Source: Brevibacillus brevis
Lineage (GTDB): Bacteria; Bacillota; Bacilli; Brevibacillales; Brevibacillaceae
Length of the DNA stretch: 64,000 nt
Assembly (NCBI RefSeq): GCF_022026395.1
Contig: NZ_CP041767.1
Span: 3,318,501-3,382,500, forward strand
Reading direction: 5' to 3'
The notes beneath the pieces were generated by a model. It saw nothing but the letters and a program-made list of their open reading frames with translations. It did no database searches and was not told the DNA's origin. The translations under genes were made by a program, and so were the position numbers. Positions 1 through 9,000 of the stretch are shown one piece after another (positions within the stretch are counted from its first letter, which is position 1; every line of letters starts with the position of its first letter).

Positions 1-1703
1 GTAATCACGATCAGTCGGCTACGCATCATTTTCTCCCCGACGATATACAACAAGATACCCAGGAGAAAATACAGGAAAATCGCTGCATGAAACTTGTTCG
101 TAGAAGTGAGCGCCAGATTGATCATAAAAATGATCAGCGCATTCCCAAATCCGCTGATAAGCCCCTGGATGACAATAGACGTCATGGATGTTTCTTGCGA
201 TTTCGGGAACAAGCGGATGAGCGTGATGTAGACATTAAACAGAGCGAGTCCTGTCACCAATGCGTACATGGCGTAAAAAATGGTGATGGGAAGCCAGACC
301 TCGATGAACGGCCATGGTAAGCCCATAAAAAATACATCCGGCAAATAGTATAAGGCGGCGGTCAAAACACTGCCCATGACAACAAATGCAACGAAGGATG
401 CAAAACAGATTCGCCCCGCATTCACGGCGAGTTTGCGTTCACCTCGATAGACTTGCACGAAAATCTGCACGATTCCCCCACCAAGTAGCAACAAGAGGAT
501 CCCAAGGATTACGAGAGAAATGCTCGCCAGTCGATCCGCTTGAAGATTGGTGTCAGACACGACTACGGGAGGTTCTTCGCCGAGTACGAGATTGACGGCC
601 CCTTCTGCGATAACAGATGCGTTCAACGAGTTGATATTGGTCAAAACGACGGCGCCCAGCTTTTCTTCTGGACGAAATACCATGTACGAAGAAAATGCAG
701 GGTTGTTGCCACCGTGCGAAATTTGCCCTCCACCATCCTGATAAATCATCCAGCCTGACGCATACGAGAAACCGTCTGCAGCAGGGGCTACCGAACGATC
801 AGGAAGATGGGAAGCACTCACCAGCTCGGAACGAAACGCAGATACCTCCATCCCCAACTGAAGCTGCAACCATCGCTCCATATCGTTTAAATTGGAAACG
901 ACATAACCGGCTGGCGTATTTCCGCGATATTCCGGCGCATCGTACACTTTCGGGGAAAAGAACTCGATTTTGTGCCCTCTTGCCATCTCCTCAGCGGGTG
1001 CCTGTGCCTTCAAAAAGGTATGGGTTAGTCCCAATTTGGCAATGACTTGTTGCTGCACATACTGCTCATAGGTCTCTCCGGTGACTTTTTCAACCACATA
1101 GCCCAGGATATCGTAGTTAATTGTCGCGTATTCATACTCGGTCCCCGGCTTGCGGACCAGTTCAGTATGATTGATCGCTCGCACAGTTTCTTCAATTGCA
1201 TTTTCGCTGGAAGAAATAGGGATGGCGCCAATGCTTTCAAACGGAATCCCGCTGGTATGGTAAAGCAAATGCTTAATCAGGATCGTTTCCTGCTGTCCCT
1301 TATAGGTAACACCAAACCACGGGATATAGTTCTGAACCGGGTCGTCCAGTGAAAGTCGTTTTTGCTCGACAAGCTGATGAACGGCTAGCGCCGTAAAGGC
1401 TTTGGAGTTCGATCCGATTTCAAACAATGTATCAGCAGTTACTGGCTCTTGCTTCTGGATGTCAGAGTAGCCAAACGATTGCTTGTAAATGGTTTTCCCC
1501 TCTTTGACGACCACTACGGCTGCACCCGGGATTTTCTCCGACTCCATCGTTTTATTGACCAGCTGTTCAATTGCCGTTGCGATTTCCGAATCCTGTTGTA
1601 CGCTCGTTTCGGCGTACACGGGCATACTGCCGGATAGTACGAGAACCAGACACATCAGCAAGAACGTCAGTTTTCGTCTCGACTCATCTATGATCTTTTG
1701 CAG
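1..1703 (-). CDS. Prodrug-activating membrane serine peptidase (ClbP/XcnG/ZmaM-like), partial at window edge
   Basis: Family S12 (beta-lactamase fold) hydrolase expected to cut an N-acyl-D-Asn cap off a NRPS product outside the membrane. Seen, numbering from the 1703 start: a signal peptide at about residues 1-31 (RRK, then a Leu/Val-rich core, then a VYA-type cleavage site), SxxK as S98-N-S-K101 (ClbP uses S95/K98), an HTSG turn, a YATINY segment supplying the catalytic Tyr, and a C-terminal HGG motif. About five hydrophobic segments follow, and the frame is still open at base 1. The last stretch resembles the first helices of cyclic-peptide ABC exporters, so a ZmaM-type peptidase-ABC fusion is likely but not visible. 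The start is odd: AAGGAG at about 1713-1718 precedes an in-frame CTG at 1703, and the first in-frame ATG (1655) would cut into the signal peptide. Partner evidence is NRPS1, which loads D-Asn. Confidence 0.85.
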   Translation of the reverse strand, partial: MQKIIDESRRKLTFLLMCLVLVLSGSMPVYAETSVQQDSEIATAIEQLVNKTMESEKIPGAAVVVVKEGKTIYKQSFGYSDIQKQEPVTADTLFEIGSNSKAFTALAVHQLVEQKRLSLDDPVQNYIPWFGVTYKGQQETILIKHLLYHTSGIPFESIGAIPISSSENAIEETVRAINHTELVRKPGTEYEYATINYDILGYVVEKVTGETYEQYVQQQVIAKLGLTHTFLKAQAPAEEMARGHKIEFFSPKVYDAPEYRGNTPAGYVVSNLNDMERWLQLQLGMEVSAFRSELVSASHLPDRSVAPAADGFSYASGWMIYQDGGGQISHGGNNPAFSSYMVFRPEEKLGAVVLTNINSLNASVIAEGAVNLVLGEEPPVVVSDTNLQADRLASISLVILGILLLLLGGGIVQIFVQVYRGERKLAVNAGRICFASFVAFVVMGSVLTAALYYLPDVFFMGLPWPFIEVWLPITIFYAMYALVTGLALFNVYITLIRLFPKSQETSMTSIVIQGLISGFGNALIIFMINLALTSTNKFHAAIFLYFLLGILLYIVGEKMMRSRLIVI

Positions 1704-1790
1704 ATTGATCCACTCCTTTTTAGGCACTGCGTCTGTGGGAAAGACCGCAACCGCAAGTAAACGAGTACGTGATGTAAATTGGGATTGGAT

Positions 1791-1825
1791 AGAAACCGTG
1801 GCGAATCAAACTCGCCACGGTTTCT
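1791..1825. terminator. Perfect 14-bp hairpin between the sbnI-like gene and the peptidase gene
   Basis: A perfect inverted repeat (AGAAACCGTGGCGA, 7-nt loop, and its complement) begins 3 nt after the stop of the upstream gene. Neither strand has a proper run of T after the stem (TATCC on the minus strand, TATTAGG on the plus strand). It is therefore either a weak intrinsic terminator, an mRNA 3'-end stabiliser, or an attenuator setting peptidase expression below that of the synthetases. Confidence 0.6.
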
Positions 1826-1827
1826 TA

Positions 1828-2598
1828 TTAGGCATCGCACATATACACGGGTTTCGAGTAGAGGCGCAAGGTTTCTCTCCATTTTTTAACCAATCGCTCC
1901 CACTGTTCTTGCTCGATTTGCTCTTGTTTCAATAGGCTAATCGGGATACACAAGTTTAATAGACGCCCGTCTATTTCAAAACGGGTAACACCCGCAGGCA
2001 AAACATGCCCTTCCGATACGATACGCTCTAATTCCGACAAACTGATTGGCGGGAACCGTATCAAGGCTGCTCCTGCCTCCGGACATTCGAGCATCCCTGT
2101 GGGCAGACGATGCACCGGGTGGCTATAGTTGTAACTGTCCACTAATTGACGCCATAGTGTCATTCGCCACTCATCATCCTGCCGCTTCTCATTTGGATAA
2201 AGGTAGAATCGCTCCTTGTTCCCTATCATCATTTCTGCCACAGGTGTTTCTCGTAAACGCTCTGTTTCCCATCGAAACACAGAATCTTGCTCCACTGATT
2301 GCAACCATGCAGCGACTGGCACAATATGATCCCACATATCCAAGTGAAAATCCTCATGTTCCACTACCTGTACGGGGATATGTTTGCACCCAAGCGCTTG
2401 AAGAGCAAAGGTCCGATGTGCACCATCAATGATCAAATACTGGCCGTTTTGCATGAGAATCGCCAGTGGAGGATGGCGCAAAATCCCTTCCTCCTCAATG
2501 ATCTGTCTGGTCTTGTGTAGTCGCTTGTTTTCATGTGACTCGTGCAAACAAATACGAGATGACTCTACCAGTTTTAGATTTGCTAGCACATCGTACAA
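1828..2598 (-). CDS. sbnI: SbnI-like ParB/Srx-fold protein, probable free L-serine kinase
   Basis: A 256-residue protein with a ParB/sulfiredoxin-type N-terminal half. It carries the LIIDGAHRT motif at about residues 53-61, equivalent to the DGxHR nucleotide-binding motif of SbnI and SerK kinases. In the staphyloferrin B pathway SbnI phosphorylates free L-serine, supplying O-phosphoserine to SbnA; I infer the same role here because sbnA- and sbnB-like genes lie directly upstream in the operon. The length (about 254 in SbnI) matches. Start: TTG at 2598 with GGAGG 9 nt upstream. No membrane segments. The alternative is a ParB-like regulator, but no helix-turn-helix is apparent and the gene neighbourhood favours the kinase. 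Confidence 0.75.
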   Translation of the reverse strand: MYDVLANLKLVESSRICLHESHENKRLHKTRQIIEEEGILRHPPLAILMQNGQYLIIDGAHRTFALQALGCKHIPVQVVEHEDFHLDMWDHIVPVAAWLQSVEQDSVFRWETERLRETPVAEMMIGNKERFYLYPNEKRQDDEWRMTLWRQLVDSYNYSHPVHRLPTGMLECPEAGAALIRFPPISLSELERIVSEGHVLPAGVTRFEIDGRLLNLCIPISLLKQEQIEQEQWERLVKKWRETLRLYSKPVYMCDA

Positions 2599-2613
2599 AA
2601 TGGTAACCTCCAG

Positions 2614-3582
2614 TTAGTCTTGCAAGTGAGTTCCGATCCCCTGCGAGAGTGCTTGTTTGTAATAGTAGGCAGCAATGGCGATATCAAAAATCGCCATCCC
2701 CATCGGATTAAACATGATGGGCTCATCTTGCGGAAATTCTTTCATCTGGTCAAGGCAGACGATATCTGTGATGGATTTGGTATCTTCTTTTTGCAATCCT
2801 CTCTCCAGATGCATGATCTCGATGTCCGTGTTCTCACGGCAAACTTCAGTCCAGTCATCTACGATAATGGAGCGGGTATAGTCAAGAATTTTTGGTGTAA
2901 AATCGCGTAACGACACATTTAACAACAAAGAATGACGTTTGGGTTGCTTGTCAATAAAACCATGCGGTGACACGGTGCACGTAATAAACACATCTGCTTC
3001 GCAGTATGCTTCTTCCCACGTTTGCGCGATAACCGTTTTCTCTTTTATCTCAGCTGGAATATGCTCCTGCTGGATACCCGCAATGTCATAGAGAACCACC
3101 TTGTCGATCTTCTCTCCTAACAAGGCCGTGACCATTTGCAGATGAAGTCTGCCAATCGGACCAAATCCGATTATTCCGACCGTTACATTTTGCAGGGGAC
3201 GTACTTGTTCGTAATGCTTGAGGAGAAGACCGGAAACAGAAGCAGTTCGAATGCCGCTGACCAGAGCGGTATTAATCGTTGCCACAGGCTTACCCGTTCT
3301 GGCTTCGTTCAGGATGGTAATCGAATGCGCGCGTTGGATACCCTCTTGGAGGTTTTTCGGGAAACTGGCAATCCACTTGATTCCCGCCATATAAGTATCT
3401 CCGCCTACAAATGCTGGCATGGCAATAATGCGGTTTGACATGTCATGATATCGCAAGTAAGGTTTAATCGGCTGTGCATAATCTTCCTTATATAAGGAAT
3501 TCACGGCATGTTCAATGACATCAATGGTTTCTTTCCAATTCTTGCCGACCTTTTCAATATCACTCGTGTTTAAATATAACAT
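2614..3582 (-). CDS. sbnB: 2,3-diaminopropionate biosynthesis protein SbnB-like (ornithine cyclodeaminase family)
   Basis: NAD-dependent dehydrogenase of the ornithine cyclodeaminase/mu-crystallin family. In the known pathway SbnB oxidatively hydrolyses N-(1-amino-1-carboxy-2-ethyl)-glutamate to L-2,3-diaminopropionate plus 2-oxoglutarate. Visible: a Rossmann nucleotide-binding motif GFGPIGRLH near residue 140, an N-terminal substrate half with the family's KP..RY and MPAF segments, and about 322 residues, close to SbnB. An ATG at 3582 preceded by AGGGTGG at 8 nt is preferred to the in-frame GTG at 3624, which has no ribosome site. It follows sbnA-like by a few tens of bases and precedes the sbnI-like gene by 15 nt, forming a compact Dap cassette. 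Confidence 0.88.
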   Translation of the reverse strand: MLYLNTSDIEKVGKNWKETIDVIEHAVNSLYKEDYAQPIKPYLRYHDMSNRIIAMPAFVGGDTYMAGIKWIASFPKNLQEGIQRAHSITILNEARTGKPVATINTALVSGIRTASVSGLLLKHYEQVRPLQNVTVGIIGFGPIGRLHLQMVTALLGEKIDKVVLYDIAGIQQEHIPAEIKEKTVIAQTWEEAYCEADVFITCTVSPHGFIDKQPKRHSLLLNVSLRDFTPKILDYTRSIIVDDWTEVCRENTDIEIMHLERGLQKEDTKSITDIVCLDQMKEFPQDEPIMFNPMGMAIFDIAIAAYYYKQALSQGIGTHLQD

Positions 3583-3627
3583 CGTACATTCCACCCTGCT
3601 TATCGTAGTAGATTTATTGGACACTGC

Positions 3628-4596
3628 TTAATTGCCGACGAAAGAATGCTTTTGCTGATGCAACCACTGGACCCATTCCTGGTTGTATACGGTATTGACA
3701 TATGGCATGCCACCGTCTGGGCATAAAAAGACGACATTAGGCTTGACTGCATGCTTTTGATCTTTGAAATAATTTTTAATCGCCCAGTAGGAAGTCCCAG
3801 AAGATCCTCCAGCAAAAATGCCATGCTCCGTGTACAGCTGATAGCACGTCTCGACTGTGTCCTCCTCCGAAACATGAACGACCTCATCAATAATCGCGCC
3901 CTTGAGTATGTCAGGTCGCATGCTCGATCCAATTCCAGGGATGTAACGTTTTTGTGGCTCTTGTCCAAAAATCACTGATCCTACCGTGTCGACAGCAATG
4001 ATCTTTATGTTCGGAAAACGTTCCTTCAATCGTTGCGAGATTCCCGTAATCGTGCCGCCAGAGCTAACGCCGATAAACGCATAGTCCAATGTCTCGAAGC
4101 TGTCTGCGATCTCGGCTCCCAGTCCGAAGTAATGGGCTCGAGCGCTATCCGGATTTCCATACTGGTTGGTCCAAAACGAGTTCTTCGTCTCATTAAGCAG
4201 ACGATTGACCGTTTGGATGCGCGTTAGGAGAAATCCTCCTGTCTCGTCACGGTCCGTTACTTTTACGACCTCATGGGAAAACGCCCTGAGCAAATTCTCA
4301 TATACAGGATTAATATTGGGGTCAATGACTGGAATAAATTTAATTCCGATTCGCTTGCATAAAGTCGCCAAAGCGATCGCAAAATTTCCCGAAGAAGACT
4401 CGACTACGGTAGTATCCGGCGTAATCTCTCCTCTTTTGATCGCCTCCTGTAATATGTAAAAGGCCGGCCTCACTTTTACACTTCCCATGAGGTTGTTGTA
4501 CTCCAGCTTGCAAAACAGATTGATGTGCTCATGCTCAAGTTTGATTAAAGGCGTATTGCCAATCATGTGACTTATGGCCATCATTTTCGTTAGCAT
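3628..4596 (-). CDS. sbnA: 2,3-diaminopropionate biosynthesis protein SbnA-like (cysteine synthase fold)
   Basis: PLP enzyme of the cysteine synthase superfamily that, in SbnA, joins O-phospho-L-serine and L-glutamate into the ACEGA intermediate used by SbnB. Seen: an N-terminal IGNTPLIKL, a PLP lysine in GSVKVRP (usually GS.KDRP), an SSSGNFAIA phosphate/substrate loop, the SbnA-type DPNINPVYE and DETGGFLLTRI segments that distinguish it from CysK, and a C-terminal PDGG. Start: ATG at 4596 with GAGAGG 7 nt upstream gives 322 residues, like SbnA. A longer in-frame start at 4680 would overlap the ACP gene and lacks a ribosome site. Its product, Dap, should feed one or more of the A domains upstream in this operon. 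Confidence 0.9.
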   Translation of the reverse strand: MLTKMMAISHMIGNTPLIKLEHEHINLFCKLEYNNLMGSVKVRPAFYILQEAIKRGEITPDTTVVESSSGNFAIALATLCKRIGIKFIPVIDPNINPVYENLLRAFSHEVVKVTDRDETGGFLLTRIQTVNRLLNETKNSFWTNQYGNPDSARAHYFGLGAEIADSFETLDYAFIGVSSGGTITGISQRLKERFPNIKIIAVDTVGSVIFGQEPQKRYIPGIGSSMRPDILKGAIIDEVVHVSEEDTVETCYQLYTEHGIFAGGSSGTSYWAIKNYFKDQKHAVKPNVVFLCPDGGMPYVNTVYNQEWVQWLHQQKHSFVGN

Positions 4597-4663
4597 GTTG
4601 AGCCCTCTCTCCCGTTTTTTCCCGTCTTCGTCCAATCGACTGAAACTATCTTGGCTCCATGAA

Positions 4664-4900
4664 TCAAGCGGATTTTGCATCCATTTTTTGCTGGATGTAA
4701 CCTGCCAACATTTTCATATCTTGAAAGTTTTCTAAATGGAGCATGTCATCATCGAATTCAATCCCAAACTCTTTTTCAACCTTTACAACCGACTTGATAA
4801 AGGTTAGTGAATCAATGTACTCCGTAAGTTCTCCGCTTTCGTTCACGTACTCAGAAAACAACTGCAGGAGCGTCTCGTATACTTCGTTTTCCTTTTCCAT
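4664..4900 (-). CDS. Free-standing acyl carrier protein
   Basis: A 78-residue carrier protein with a DSL-type phosphopantetheine site (EYIDSLTFIKSV, Ser near residue 31), an acidic surface and a C-terminal helix typical of four-helix ACPs. Start: ATG at 4900 with GGAGGG just upstream. It lies directly after a free BtrH-like acyltransferase. In butirosin biosynthesis a free ACP (BtrI) carries the acyl group that BtrH transfers, so this ACP probably loads a side unit (perhaps an amino acid) for the neighbouring enzyme. The loaded substrate cannot be read from sequence. No dedicated phosphopantetheinyl transferase is in the window. Confidence 0.85.
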   Translation of the reverse strand: MEKENEVYETLLQLFSEYVNESGELTEYIDSLTFIKSVVKVEKEFGIEFDDDMLHLENFQDMKMLAGYIQQKMDAKSA

Positions 4901-4925
4901 ATGAGTCCCTCCATGTGGTAAATGC

Positions 4926-5969
4926 TTACACAACAACGTCAACCCGTTCCAGCACTTCTCTTGTTTTGGTGACTGCCTCGAATTCCTGCGTTTTAATGCT
5001 GCTGATTTTTTGCAGAACGCGATGAACCATATCACTGCGATTACTGTCAAAAGCCTTGAGAATCATATTGGTCGTAATTTTCCATTGATGTCCGATACTG
5101 CGATACAGCTCGGCAAGATTTGCAAAGTTTTCGTACTTCTCACTGATCGCTTGCAGCACATTGGCATACATCGCTCGTGTTTGTGCCATGCTGATCAAGC
5201 TGTGGTTAAGGATATCGAGATGATCGTCTGTAATCTCCACTCCGCTAGCGAGAAAAGCCTCTACATCTTTGAGAAAAGGATCAAGGGATTTCAGCCCTAC
5301 CTCGATGTTGACATCGTCGGGCACATCCAACTCCCGCTTGATGTGACTTATGTCGCACCGTCCCTCTAGTACGCTGAGATTGCTCCTGACCGCTTCTAGT
5401 AACTGATCAGGCGTCGGATGCTGGGAATCTGAAAGTACCAATTCAAATGAACGATTGTGGAGTGGATACCATTCACCTGTACCTGCATCCCGATAGGAAG
5501 AGTTACTCGCCTGTAAAAATTGCTCGATGGACAACAGACCTTTGTAGCGGTAGTAATCATCGACGATCAGCAGCTGGTTACCTTCTCTTCCGGTGACAAT
5601 GATGCTATGCATTTCAGGCAGGTCCTGATAATAAGGGTTGTACGGGAGTTCTGCCATGTTGCAGAGGACGATTGTCGGTACCTCCCGTTCCAGACGTTCT
5701 TGTATATTTGCCAAAAACAAGTCGTCTTCTGGTTCAGCCCGTCCTTCTACGCGGATATTGTGTATCCACATAAGCTCACTGACTGTTCTCATGTATTGAC
5801 CGTTTACATCTCCATAAGGAGAATCCTGCGTTTTAAGATAGATGGCACCGCACTGCTTCCAAGCTGTTTCCAAGGCGGAAAAATTCAGGTATTTCAGAAC
5901 CGTGAAGATAGAAGCGCCGATGCAATCCAGGTTCGGATGCTTGCTCGGTTGAATCTCGGCGAGTGACAT
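4926..5969 (-). CDS. BtrH-like cysteine acyltransferase (free-standing)
   Basis: About 347 residues resembling the BtrH N-terminal family, papain-like enzymes that move an acyl group from a carrier protein to an amine; BtrH moves an acyl-ACP unit onto ribostamycin. The candidate triad is visible with the 5969 start: Cys16 in NLDCIGAS, His121 in EMHSIIVTG and Asp137 in IVDDYY. The C-terminal 150 residues are helical and unrecognised. Start: ATG at 5969, nine bases after GGAGG; an upstream GTG at 5975 is less well placed. The next gene encodes a free ACP, and the preceding PKS carries a second BtrH-like domain, so the operon has two such transferases. Substrate and acceptor are unknown; amide capping or release of the peptide is my inference. 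Confidence 0.72.
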   Translation of the reverse strand: MSLAEIQPSKHPNLDCIGASIFTVLKYLNFSALETAWKQCGAIYLKTQDSPYGDVNGQYMRTVSELMWIHNIRVEGRAEPEDDLFLANIQERLEREVPTIVLCNMAELPYNPYYQDLPEMHSIIVTGREGNQLLIVDDYYRYKGLLSIEQFLQASNSSYRDAGTGEWYPLHNRSFELVLSDSQHPTPDQLLEAVRSNLSVLEGRCDISHIKRELDVPDDVNIEVGLKSLDPFLKDVEAFLASGVEITDDHLDILNHSLISMAQTRAMYANVLQAISEKYENFANLAELYRSIGHQWKITTNMILKAFDSNRSDMVHRVLQKISSIKTQEFEAVTKTREVLERVDVVV

Positions 5970-6012
5970 GAGCACTCTCCTCCCTGTCTATCGTAATGGT
6001 AAACACATGCGA

Positions 6013-9000
6013 CTATCGGATATCCGAATCACGTTCACGCAAGGCGAATACTTGTTGCAGAAATTGACGAGTGAGAGAACTCAACTTGTCGGCAGCAGCT
6101 TCCACATCAGATCGCTTCAACATTTTTTCTTTGTATAAGCTAAGGGCATAGCGATTCACCGCGTTATTCGATGTCTGTAAAATCTCCTCTGCCAATTCTC
6201 GTACAGACTGATCTGCGTGTGGAATGTACCAGTCCAATAATGTTTCCACGCACAGTTCTTTTCCGCCTAATTGAACGTAGAGCTCGTTTAAATTGGCTTC
6301 ATGAAAATAGGTGTCTGGCTGCTCCGTAAGCGATAACAACAGCGTAAGCTCACGGCCAGATTGTTGTTTACTCTCGACCGCTTTTAGTAAACGCAGCAAT
6401 TCCTGCTCTGCGCTCGCACGCAAGCTTGCCTCGTCATCTGAAATGCGATCGAGCACCATGATCAGCCGAGAATGCGGCTCAATATTTGCATAAATCTCCT
6501 CAAGCGTTTGATAGGTTGTGGAGAATTTATCGTACTGGATTCGCTGAGCTTGCCCGCGAGTCAAATGATTGTGATTGATGATTGTATAGACCTGCTTTTC
6601 ATGGTCATAGCCAGTGATGACGGTGAGATGATCGGTATGTTCCTTCTGGTATTGCGGTGTGTAAAAGGTGTAGTACTCGTCAAATGCAACCATTACTGGC
6701 TTGCCTTGATCCAATTGGCGAATGATCGACTCATGCAATTCATCCAGACGAGCGACAGGTACGAGTTTGACCCGATAGCCAAATTTGTAAAGCATCTCCT
6801 CATCCGACAAATATCCCATAACCTCAGCATGTTCCCGATACGAATAGGGGTACCCCTCGGCATCAAGCTGATAGCCGCGCTTCAACCCGAGAAAAAGCTT
6901 AAAATACGGAATCAGATGGGCATCCTGCTCCTCCATTAATAAAGCGAGACCGCGATCATAACAATTCCATTGACGCCAGGATAAATGACTGACATCAGCA
7001 TACGAGCTGCGCTTGATTTGCGTACCATGCGATGATTTTGTGTTTCGTTGTTGAACAGTTTGGACGGCAGTAGCAGCTGCCTCTGCTTTCGCAACCTGTT
7101 CAACCTCATGCCCAGCCGCATCAAGATAGGCAGCAAAGTCGGAAATCGTCAAATGGGTAAGCAGGTCTTGTACTTCTACTTCTCGGTTCATCCGCTTGGA
7201 AATTTCGCTGATCATTTTAATCGCAATGATCGAGTCCCCGCCCAGCTCGTAAAAATTGTCATGGACATCTACTTCTTCAAGCCCCAGGACATATCCCCAA
7301 ATGCGAGCCAGCTCTTGCTCTAAAGCGGTGTAGGTATCATGTTTTCTCCCACGTACCACCACGTTTGGCAGCTTCGCTTCACCAGATTTTTGCGGTGCAA
7401 ACTTGTCATTTTCTCTACCGGCATCCTTGCCAAGAGCAAGAGAATGAAGAGAAGAAATGTCCAGCCAACAACGTTTACGCTCAAACGGATAAACAGGGAG
7501 GTGCACGCGCCGCGGCTTTTTAAACGTATACATGGCACTCCAGCGTACATCTGCCCCGCTCACATACAATTCGCCGAGCTCTTTCAGATCAGACAACTCT
7601 TTGCTTTGCGCCAATAAAAGCTTTTGCAAAAGAGAATCAGCAGCCTTATTCATCGCTTGTTGTTCTGCCTCAGTCAGAATCCCTGGTTCTCTATCAGCTT
7701 TTTCCCGCGAAATAACCTTGTGCCAGCCGAAGAAAATATCCGGGTCAGAAAGTGTTGTCCAGTCGCTCGCACACAGCTTGGAGATTTTTGCGGCAAAATC
7801 GTCCATGTCCTTGCAAATCAGCAGCAAACGGTAGCCGTAGTGACTACGGCCCGTATTTGCCGTAAAGCTGAGACTTTCCAATGTCGGCAGTTCCTCCACA
7901 GGCTTGCTGGTCCACTTCTGAAAGCGGAGCAACAGGTCGAGCAAGCTCTCCTTGCTTTTAGCTGATAAAGCGATAGTCTGAATCCCTTCGTCTTGCTTTG
8001 GGGGCTGTATGGATGGCGCTTCCTCAACAACCAGATGCACATTCGTTCCACTCATCCCAAAGGAACTGATTCCTGCCCGGCGTACACTTTGTTCTGGTTC
8101 CCAATCTGTCAATGTGTCATGGATGTAAATGGGAGATTGCTCAAAAGGAATCATCCGATTCGCCCGCTGGAAGTGCAAATGCGGAGGTATCTGCTTTTGT
8201 TTAAGAGACAGGATTACCTTGAAAAGACCAGCCATGCCCGCTACATGGTCGGTGTGACCGATGTTCGTCTTTACGGAGCCGATCCCACAAAATTGGCGTC
8301 GGCTTGTGTATGGGCGAAACGCTCTCTCTAGGCCGTCCATCTCCATCGGATCACCCAGCTTGGTACCTATGCTGTGCACCTCGATATAGGAAAGGGTTTG
8401 GGGATCAATCTGCGCATCTTTCCATGCCTGCTGGATCACTTCGGCTTGTGCCAGTGAATTTGGCGCCGTAAGACCAAAAGAATGACCGTCTTGATTGGCC
8501 GCGCTTCCCTTGATCACCGCATAAATCGAATCCCCGTCTGCAAGAGCTTTTGCCAACGGCTTCAGCAAAACGGCACCAACACCTTCACCGACACCTGTAC
8601 CGTCTGAATCATTGTCAAAAGGGCGAGTACGACCAGATTGCGATAAAATCCCCAAATCATTGCTTCCATCTTGTAAAGACAGCAGGATGAGCTTGACACC
8701 GCCAGCAAGCGCCATCTCACATTCTCCTCGACGAATCGCCTGGCATGCCAGATGAACAGCCATCAGCGAAGAGGAGCAGGAAGTATCCACAAGCATGCTC
8801 GGACCTTTGAGATCCAACAGGTAGGAGATGCGAGAAGCGATCACCGATTTCATGTTGCCAATGATTGAGGTGGACAGCGCATCTGGTTCCAGCTCTCGAA
8901 TCATTCGTCTATACTCTTCACCAAAATCACTGCTAAACCCCAGATATACACCCGTACGGCTGCCTGCGAGCATCGTTCCACCATATCCAGCGTCCTCAAT

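Noticed and set aside
1828..4596. The sbnA/sbnB/sbnI-like genes as part of a staphyloferrin-B-type siderophore locus
   Set aside because: No NIS synthetase, citrate enzyme or siderophore receptor is present; the genes are embedded in an NRPS/PKS operon that can use Dap directly.
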